Positions 7,639 through 11,332 of a stretch of DNA of 11,332 bases are shown here, in pieces (the first letter of the stretch is position 1; the number at the start of each line of letters is the position of its first letter). Source of the stretch: JBNKDD01 sp050288085 (GTDB lineage: Bacteria > Chloroflexota > Anaerolineae > Aggregatilineales > UBA3940). The translations under genes were made by a program, and so were the position numbers. Below the pieces are notes generated by a model that saw only the letters and a list, made by a program, of their open reading frames with translations, was not told the DNA's origin and ran no database searches. The stretch is from positions 1-11,332 of the forward strand of contig JBNKDD010000184.1 in NCBI GenBank assembly GCA_050288085.1, in the 5' to 3' direction.

Positions 7639-8627
7639 CGAACCCTTCCATTCTTCAAGTTGCCGATCTTCATAAGCATTTTGTACTGGGTCGGCGCGGT
7701 GTTTTCCAACAGCACGAGCGTGTGGTTCGGGCGTTAGATGGGGTTGATCTCGAACTCACCAAAGGGGAAGTGTTGGCGCTGGTCGGTGAAAGCGGCTGTG
7801 GAAAATCAACCCTGGCCCTAACCTTGATGGGTTTAGAAAAGCCTACTCAAGGGAAAATCATCTACGATGATCAGGATATTACTGCTCTGGATCAACAGGA
7901 GCAAAAAGCACTACGCCGCGATATCCAGATGATTTTCCAGGACCCCTACGAATCACTCAATCCAATGATGACAATCGGCGAGATTGTCGTTGAGCCGCTG
8001 CAAGTACATGGCTTGACCGGCGATCATGATCAGGTTGAGGCACGTGTTCATCAAGCGTTGGAAGATGCTGGATTGAAGCCGGTCGATATCTATATTAACC
8101 GGCTTCCCCACGAGTTGTCCGGTGGGCAGCGTCAACGGGTGGTTATTGCAAGCTCACTGGTTTTAGAGCCGACTATCCTGCTGGCCGATGAACCGGTCTC
8201 CATGCTGGATGTCAGTATTCGTGCCGAAATTCTGAACCTGTTGGCTGATCTGCGCGAGTCACGCGGGATTACAGTGTTGTACATTACTCATGATTTGAGT
8301 ACAGTTGCATATATTGCCGACCGGATTGCGGTGATGTATCTGGGTCGTATTGTTGAAATAGGCTCTACTCACCAAGTATTGCAGAATCCACAGCATCCCT
8401 ATACACGAGCACTGCTGTCCGTGATTCCCGTTCCGAATCCCAGGCTGCGCCGTGAGCATACCATCCTGGAAGGGGAGACTCCTGATCCGGTCGACTTGCC
8501 AGAGGGCTGTCGTTTCCATCCACGCTGTCCTATTGCGGAACCACAATGCCGGACGACTGATCCGTCCCTTATGTTGGTAAGCGCCGAACATAAGGCTGCC
8601 TGTTTACTAACGGATGATGCTGGGTAG
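7635..8627 (+). CDS. ABC transporter ATP-binding protein, DppF/OppF type
   Basis: This 330-residue ATPase is the second nucleotide-binding subunit of the importer. It has Walker A GESGCGKST (51-59), Q-loop Gln102 within FQDPYESLNP, signature LSGGQ (161-165), Walker B Asp185/Glu186 and H-loop His219, so it should be catalytically complete. The C-terminal peptide-transporter extension again has four cysteines (292, 298, 305, 323), matching the spacing seen in the fused partner. The start ATG overlaps the previous stop (ATGA at 7635-7638), with GAGGAG 5 nt before it, so translation is coupled and equal amounts are expected. A longer frame from 7611 would lie inside the upstream gene and lacks support. 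It should pair with the ATPase half of the fusion protein. It is the last gene of the operon. Confidence 0.93.
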   Translation: MTNPSILQVADLHKHFVLGRRGVFQQHERVVRALDGVDLELTKGEVLALVGESGCGKSTLALTLMGLEKPTQGKIIYDDQDITALDQQEQKALRRDIQMIFQDPYESLNPMMTIGEIVVEPLQVHGLTGDHDQVEARVHQALEDAGLKPVDIYINRLPHELSGGQRQRVVIASSLVLEPTILLADEPVSMLDVSIRAEILNLLADLRESRGITVLYITHDLSTVAYIADRIAVMYLGRIVEIGSTHQVLQNPQHPYTRALLSVIPVPNPRLRREHTILEGETPDPVDLPEGCRFHPRCPIAEPQCRTTDPSLMLVSAEHKAACLLTDDAG

Positions 8628-8642
8628 GCATGATGATATGCC
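8627..8642 (+). repeat. Small hairpin at the end of the importer operon
   Basis: GGCAT and ATGCC flank a 6-nt loop, beginning at the last base of the DppF-type stop codon. There is no T-run. It may be a message-end structure or chance. Confidence 0.25.
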
Positions 8643-8687
8643 CTTAATAGCTTGGCTTGGTTAGACAGACCATTGATAAGAGAGGTG

Positions 8688-8738
8688 ACGACTCTGCTCG
8701 CTAAATTGGGCAGAGCCGTTGTTTGATTCAGGATCAAA
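8688..8738 (+). terminator. Candidate terminator region of the importer operon (two adjacent hairpins)
   Basis: CTCTGC (8692-8697) pairs with GCAGAG (8710-8715). The stem extends by ACG/CGT past one mismatch (8688-8690 with 8717-8719) and is followed by a T-rich TTGTTT. Directly after it, TTTGAT (8722-8727) pairs with ATCAAA (8733-8738), with TTTT at 8742-8745. Neither has a classic long T-run, so termination is plausible but not certain. Confidence 0.4.
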
Positions 8739-8748
8739 ACCTTTTGCT

Positions 8749-8767
8749 CGGACATTCTATATGTCCG
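8749..8767 (+). repeat. Perfect 7-bp inverted repeat upstream of the yedE promoter
   Basis: CGGACAT and ATGTCCG flank TCTAT. The site is about 20 bp upstream of the candidate -35 box of the next operon, so it could be an activator site or a further end-of-message hairpin. Confidence 0.35.
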
Positions 8768-8787
8768 GTGGTTGTGACATTCATCAC

Positions 8788-8816
8788 TTGATTACCGGTC
8801 GAGGTTTTCTTAGAAT
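8788..8816 (+). promoter_or_regulatory. Candidate promoter of the yedE operon
   Basis: TTGATT (8788-8793) and TAGAAT (8811-8816) are separated by exactly 17 bp, a good sigma-70-type pair (4 and 5 of 6 matches). Transcription would begin near 8823, leaving a leader of about 250 nt. Confidence 0.55.
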
Positions 8817-8986
8817 GCCTATATACCTATCGGTAGAACGATTTACAACCTTGTAGGGTAAAACAACAATGTTTGAGGTAACCCATCGAATAACCTGAGA
8901 ATTCCTTTCGAGCGCCAGTTGGTGTTCGCAAGGTAAGCCGCGCATACCGGGCAGAGGCCATTGGCTCATGCCTTGATTCAGTTGGC

Positions 8987-9058
8987 ATGGAACCTCTTTG
9001 CCGCTGCCGGTTTGCGCTGGCAGCGGTTTTTATTTTGCCTTGTGGCAGTCAGCCATAA
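8987..9058 (+). CDS. Possible 23-codon leader peptide with three Cys codons
   Basis: A frame from ATG 8987 to TAA 9056-9058 reads MEPLCRC and continues to a Cys near its end, with Cys codons at 8999-9001, 9005-9007 and 9041-9043. The first two Cys codons lie at and inside the left arm of the terminator, and the stop is just before the yedE ribosome site. No clear ribosome binding site precedes the ATG, so this may well be chance. Confidence 0.2.
   Translation: MEPLCRCRFALAAVFILPCGSQP
9001..9036 (+). terminator. Strong intrinsic terminator inside the yedE leader
   Basis: CCGCTGCC (9001-9008) and GGCAGCGG (9019-9026) form a perfect GC-rich 8-bp stem with a 10-nt loop, followed by TTTTTATTTT (9027-9036). 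Only 24 nt separate its end from the yedE ribosome site, too little for another promoter. It therefore most likely controls read-through into yedE rather than simply ending the importer operon. Confidence 0.8.
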
Positions 9059-9060
9059 TA

Positions 9061-9066
9061 AGGAGG
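9061..9066 (+). promoter_or_regulatory. Ribosome binding site that sets the yedE GTG start
   Basis: AGGAGG lies 8 nt before the GTG at 9075. The frame is open back to 8961, but that stretch runs through the terminator and has no ribosome site. The nearby ATG at 9070 is in another frame. Confidence 0.75.
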
Positions 9067-9074
9067 TACATGCT

Positions 9075-10196
9075 GTGTCCGAACGTTTAACCCGTTTCTT
9101 TGCTTCACGCTGGGGAATCATACTCGCTGGAGCCACAATCGGTATCCTGGCCCCACTACTCCAATATTTGGGAAACCCGCCGAATATGGGGATCTGTGTT
9201 GCCTGCTTCGAGCGAGATATCGCCGGGGCATTGGGTCTTCATCGTGCGGCGGTTGTCCAGTACATCCGGCCTGAGATCGCCGCGTTTGTTCTTGGCTCAA
9301 CGCTGGCAGCCTTAATCTTCTCCGAATTTAAGTCACGTACCGGCTCGGCTCCCCTTGTTCGCTTCTTATTGGGCATCTTTGCCATGATAGGGGCGTTAGC
9401 TTTTCTGGGATGTCCCTGGCGGGCGCTGCTGCGACTGGCTGGCGGAGATCTCAATGCCATTGTTGGTTTGGTCGGATTAACGATCGGGATCGCCGGTGGG
9501 GTGTTTTTCTTGCGTAGGGGCTACTCGTTGGGCCGGTCTTATTCGGCTCCGGCAGCGGTAGGTTGGATCATGCCTGTTCTGATGGTTGGTTTGCTCCTGC
9601 TGCTGATCTTCAAGCCGCAGTTCAGCGAAGGTGGCCCGATCTTCTTCAGCGAATCTGGCCCTGGCTCGATGCATGCGGCGGTATGGATTTCGCTAGCCGC
9701 CGGGCTGCTGATTGGCTTCCTGGCTCAGCGCACTCGTTTCTGCACGATGGGGTCCATCCGTGATGTAATCCTGATGGGCGATACCCACCTGATCAGCGGT
9801 ATCGGTGCATTGGTGGTGCTGGCCTTCGTTATGAACCTGATTCTCGGCCAATTCAATCCAGGGTATACAGCGCAACCGGTTGCCCATAGTAACCTCCTGT
9901 GGAATTTCCTGGGGACGGTTCTTGCCGGGTTGGCTTTCGCTCTGGCCGGTGGCTGCCCTGGCCGCCAGTTGATTCTCTCGGGTGAGGGTGACAGCGATGC
10001 TGGTGTATTCGTGTTGGGCATGATCATTGGAGCAGGCTTTGCTCACAACTTCGCGTTGGCAGGGTCGCCTGACAAGCTGGTTGATGGTGTCCTGACCGTT
10101 GGTGGACCTGGTATTTACGGTCAGATCGCAGTGGTGATCGGCCTGGTGGTATGTGTCATATTGGGCCTGACGATCCGTCAGCGGGCGTCTGCCTGA
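9075..10196 (+). CDS. yedE: YedE-family membrane transporter, putative selenium (or sulfur) compound importer
   Basis: This 373-residue protein consists mostly of membrane helices and belongs to the YeeE/YedE family, whose YeeE members import thiosulfate. It shows the form seen in selenium-associated YedE proteins: RWGIILAGA at the start, GNPPNMGICVACFERDIAGA (33-52), LGCPWRALLRLAGGDLNAI (111-129), RFCTMGSIRD (221-230) and AGGCPGRQLILSGEGD (291-306). The two halves echo one another: Cys41/44-x-RD with Cys223-x-RD, and GCPWR with GCPGR, as expected for an inverted or tandem duplicated pore. Cys44, Cys113, Cys223 and Cys294 are likely pore residues that relay the substrate. The translation start is GTG 9075, set by AGGAGG. 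It is followed after 22 nt by a TusA-like carrier gene and then by a cysteine desulfurase-like gene. The family is sure; selenium as substrate comes from resemblance and context. Confidence 0.87.
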   Translation: MSERLTRFFASRWGIILAGATIGILAPLLQYLGNPPNMGICVACFERDIAGALGLHRAAVVQYIRPEIAAFVLGSTLAALIFSEFKSRTGSAPLVRFLLGIFAMIGALAFLGCPWRALLRLAGGDLNAIVGLVGLTIGIAGGVFFLRRGYSLGRSYSAPAAVGWIMPVLMVGLLLLLIFKPQFSEGGPIFFSESGPGSMHAAVWISLAAGLLIGFLAQRTRFCTMGSIRDVILMGDTHLISGIGALVVLAFVMNLILGQFNPGYTAQPVAHSNLLWNFLGTVLAGLAFALAGGCPGRQLILSGEGDSDAGVFVLGMIIGAGFAHNFALAGSPDKLVDGVLTVGGPGIYGQIAVVIGLVVCVILGLTIRQRASA

Positions 10197-10218
10197 AGTT
10201 GTTTACGGGAGTAATATC

Positions 10219-10431
10219 ATGAAGACTGTTGATGCGCGTGGTTATTCTTGCCCGGAGCCTGTTATCCAGGTACAGAATGCGTTGAAGATTTTGCCGGAAG
10301 GCGAACAGTTGGAGGTGCTGGTTGAGACCGTCACCTCTCGTGAAAACGTGCGCCGGATGGCGGAGGCCAAAGGCTGGAAGGTCGCGGCTGAGGAAACTTC
10401 GGACGGCTTCCGGCTGGAGATTGGCAAATAA
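10219..10431 (+). CDS. TusA/YedF-N-like sulfur or selenium carrier protein (single domain)
   Basis: This 70-residue cytoplasmic protein has the TusA fold signature: GYSCPEPVIQVQNAL with Cys11 in the CPxP motif, the residue that carries a persulfide or perselenide. The second half (RENVRRMAEAKGW and SDGFRLEIGK) resembles the N-terminal domain of the selenium-associated protein YedF more than TusA of the tRNA-thiolation pathway. YedF is normally about 200 residues with a second, DsrE-like domain, which is absent here, and the next gene begins 3 nt later. GGGAG (10207-10211) lies 7 nt before the ATG. It likely passes sulfur or selenium between the transporter and the desulfurase-type enzyme encoded beside it. 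Family confidence is high; the element carried is inferred. Confidence 0.88.
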   Translation: MKTVDARGYSCPEPVIQVQNALKILPEGEQLEVLVETVTSRENVRRMAEAKGWKVAAEETSDGFRLEIGK

Positions 10432-10434
10432 ATA

Positions 10435-11332
10435 ATGGTGATGCCGGACATCATCTATCTGGACAATGCAGCGACTTCCTGGCCTAAACCGCCGGGAGTC
10501 GCTGCGGCGATGAACCATTTCATGGCAGAAGTGGGGGCAAATCCGGGACGCTCTGCGCACCGGTTGTCGATTGAGGCTGCCCGCACGGTCTATGCTGCCC
10601 GTGAAGCGGTGGTCGATCTATTCAATGCACCTGATCCGTTGCGCGTGGTCTTTGGTCACAATGTCACCGAGGCGCTGAACCTTGCGCTGCACGGGTTACT
10701 AAACCCCGGTGACCATGTGATTACATCTGGCCTTGAACACAATTCGGTCATGCGCCCGCTTCGTTACCTCGAACAACAGGGTGTTGAATTGACGGTTGTG
10801 GCCTGCTCCCCGGAGGGTGTACTTGATCCATCGGATGTAAAGGCGGCTATACGGGCCAACACGACCATGATTGTCTTAAACCATGCTTCTAATGTGATCG
10901 GAACTTTGCTGCCTGTCGCAGAGGTGGGGAAGATTGCCCGTGAACATAGTTTGCTGCTGCTGGTTGATGCGGCGCAGACGGCGGGTGCTTATCCCATTGA
11001 TGTTCAGGCTGGCTACATTGACTTGCTGGCGTTCACCGGTCACAAGGCACTGTTAGGGCCAACCGGCACCGGTGGGTTGATCATCGGTGAGCGTGTTGAC
11101 GCTGAACAGATTGATCCGCTAAAACGGGGGGGAACCGGCAGTCGTTCTGAGTTGGAGAAGCAGCCGGAATTCCTGCCTGACCGGTGCGAGAGCGGAACCC
11201 CTAATGCGGTTGGGTTGGCCGGACTCACTGCCGGTATCCAGTGGATCAATGAGCGGAGTGTCGAGTCTGTCCGGGAACATGAGATTCAACTCACGCAACT
11301 GTTGATCGATGGGCTGTGCTGTATATCCGGTG
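10435..11332 (+). CDS. Cysteine desulfurase-family PLP enzyme (aminotransferase class V), partial at right edge
   Basis: The frame is open from ATG 10435 to the window end (299 codons). An in-frame ATG at 10441 is an alternative start. YLDNAATSWPKP begins the protein, as in the NifS-like subfamily often found beside selenium genes. PLP-binding residues are visible: His102 in LEHNSV, Asp178 and Gln181 in LLVDAAQTAG, and the Schiff-base Lys204 in FTGHKALLGPTGTGG. GGTGSRSE, LPDR and ESGTPN follow, typical of this subfamily. The C-terminal loop with the catalytic cysteine lies beyond the window, so activity cannot be judged. These enzymes release sulfur (or selenium) from cysteine (or selenocysteine) as a persulfide. 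The gene starts 3 nt after the TusA-like stop with only a distant GGAG, suggesting translational coupling. With the carrier and transporter it suggests a selenium or sulfur mobilisation unit. Confidence 0.9.
   Translation, partial: MVMPDIIYLDNAATSWPKPPGVAAAMNHFMAEVGANPGRSAHRLSIEAARTVYAAREAVVDLFNAPDPLRVVFGHNVTEALNLALHGLLNPGDHVITSGLEHNSVMRPLRYLEQQGVELTVVACSPEGVLDPSDVKAAIRANTTMIVLNHASNVIGTLLPVAEVGKIAREHSLLLLVDAAQTAGAYPIDVQAGYIDLLAFTGHKALLGPTGTGGLIIGERVDAEQIDPLKRGGTGSRSELEKQPEFLPDRCESGTPNAVGLAGLTAGIQWINERSVESVREHEIQLTQLLIDGLCCISG

Larger units (their letters stand above)
8823..9074 (+). promoter_or_regulatory. Structured 5' leader of the yedE operon, candidate attenuator or riboswitch
   Basis: The leader runs from the predicted start to the yedE GTG and ends in a strong terminator (9001-9036). 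CGAGCGCC (8909-8916) and GGTGTTCG (8921-8928) form an 8-bp stem, with two G-U pairs and an AGTT loop. A compound stem pairs GGC/GCC (8950-8952 with 9000-9002), AGAGG/CCTCT (8953-8957 with 8993-8997) and CATGCC/GGCATG (8967-8972 with 8984-8989). GGCAG (8950-8954) could instead pair with CTGCC (9004-9008) in the terminator's left arm, giving an antiterminator. No known riboswitch consensus was recognised. A nine-codon frame at 8869 with AGGG before it is also present. Confidence 0.5.

Noticed and set aside
8671..8700. GATAAGAGAGGTGACG looked a little like the start of a SAM-I riboswitch.
   Set aside because: The essential downstream core (GGAGGGA, GGCCC, GGCAAC) is missing and the segment lies upstream of the promoter candidate.
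8931..8943. AAGGTAAGCCGCG resembles a T-box antiterminator sequence.
   Set aside because: The conserved TGGNACC portion is absent and no stem I or specifier loop could be recognised.
8771..9000. A tRNA, especially tRNA-Sec, was sought beside the selenium-type genes.
   Set aside because: No T-loop GGTTCGA sequence, no UCA anticodon arm and no acceptor pairing were found on either strand.
8961..9074. A 38-residue N-terminal extension of YedE from TTG 8961.
   Set aside because: It runs through the terminator, has no ribosome site, and the family similarity begins right after GTG 9075.
10194..10214. Possible selenocysteine recoding of the yedE stop TGA.
   Set aside because: Read-through would add only five residues before TAA, and no hairpin suited to a bacterial SECIS follows directly.

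Overview
The window holds two unrelated gene blocks that look chromosomal. GC content appears moderate and coding density is high. Parts of three transcription units are visible. No rRNA, tRNA, CRISPR array, insertion sequence or phage gene was recognised. The organism cannot be named from sequence alone. The lipoprotein-type transporter, the permease-ATPase fusion and the YedE-type selenium gene set would fit an anaerobic Chloroflexota or Firmicutes-like bacterium, but this is inference.

Left block, minus strand (1-2386): a partial peptidase C45 / acyl-CoA:6-APA acyltransferase-like Ntn hydrolase lies just downstream of a YtcJ-type amidohydrolase (16-nt gap). Both would act on amide or acyl-amino compounds.

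Middle block, plus strand (2478-8767): divergent from the left block is a complete peptide-type (Dpp/Opp/nickel family) ABC importer. It consists of a lipoprotein solute-binding protein, a DppB-type permease, a natural fusion of DppC-type permease with DppD-type ATPase, and a DppF-type ATPase. A perfect TATAAT box and a leader of about 375 nt with several hairpins precede the binding-protein gene. Two of those hairpins are followed by T-runs. A perfect 16-bp hairpin separates the binding-protein gene from the permease genes. Divergent placement suggests, but does not prove, that the importer feeds the two hydrolases.

Right block, plus strand (8788-11332, open at the right edge): a good promoter-like pair is followed by a leader of about 250 nt ending in a strong intrinsic terminator only 24 nt before the ribosome binding site of a YedE-family membrane transporter. 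Next come a 70-residue TusA/YedF-N-like sulfur (or selenium) carrier and a cysteine-desulfurase-family PLP enzyme (partial). This gene set matches the selenium-metabolism neighbourhood known around selD in other bacteria. The terminator inside the leader implies regulation by premature termination. It overlaps a 23-codon reading frame containing three Cys codons. This leader is the most promising candidate for undescribed biology in the window.
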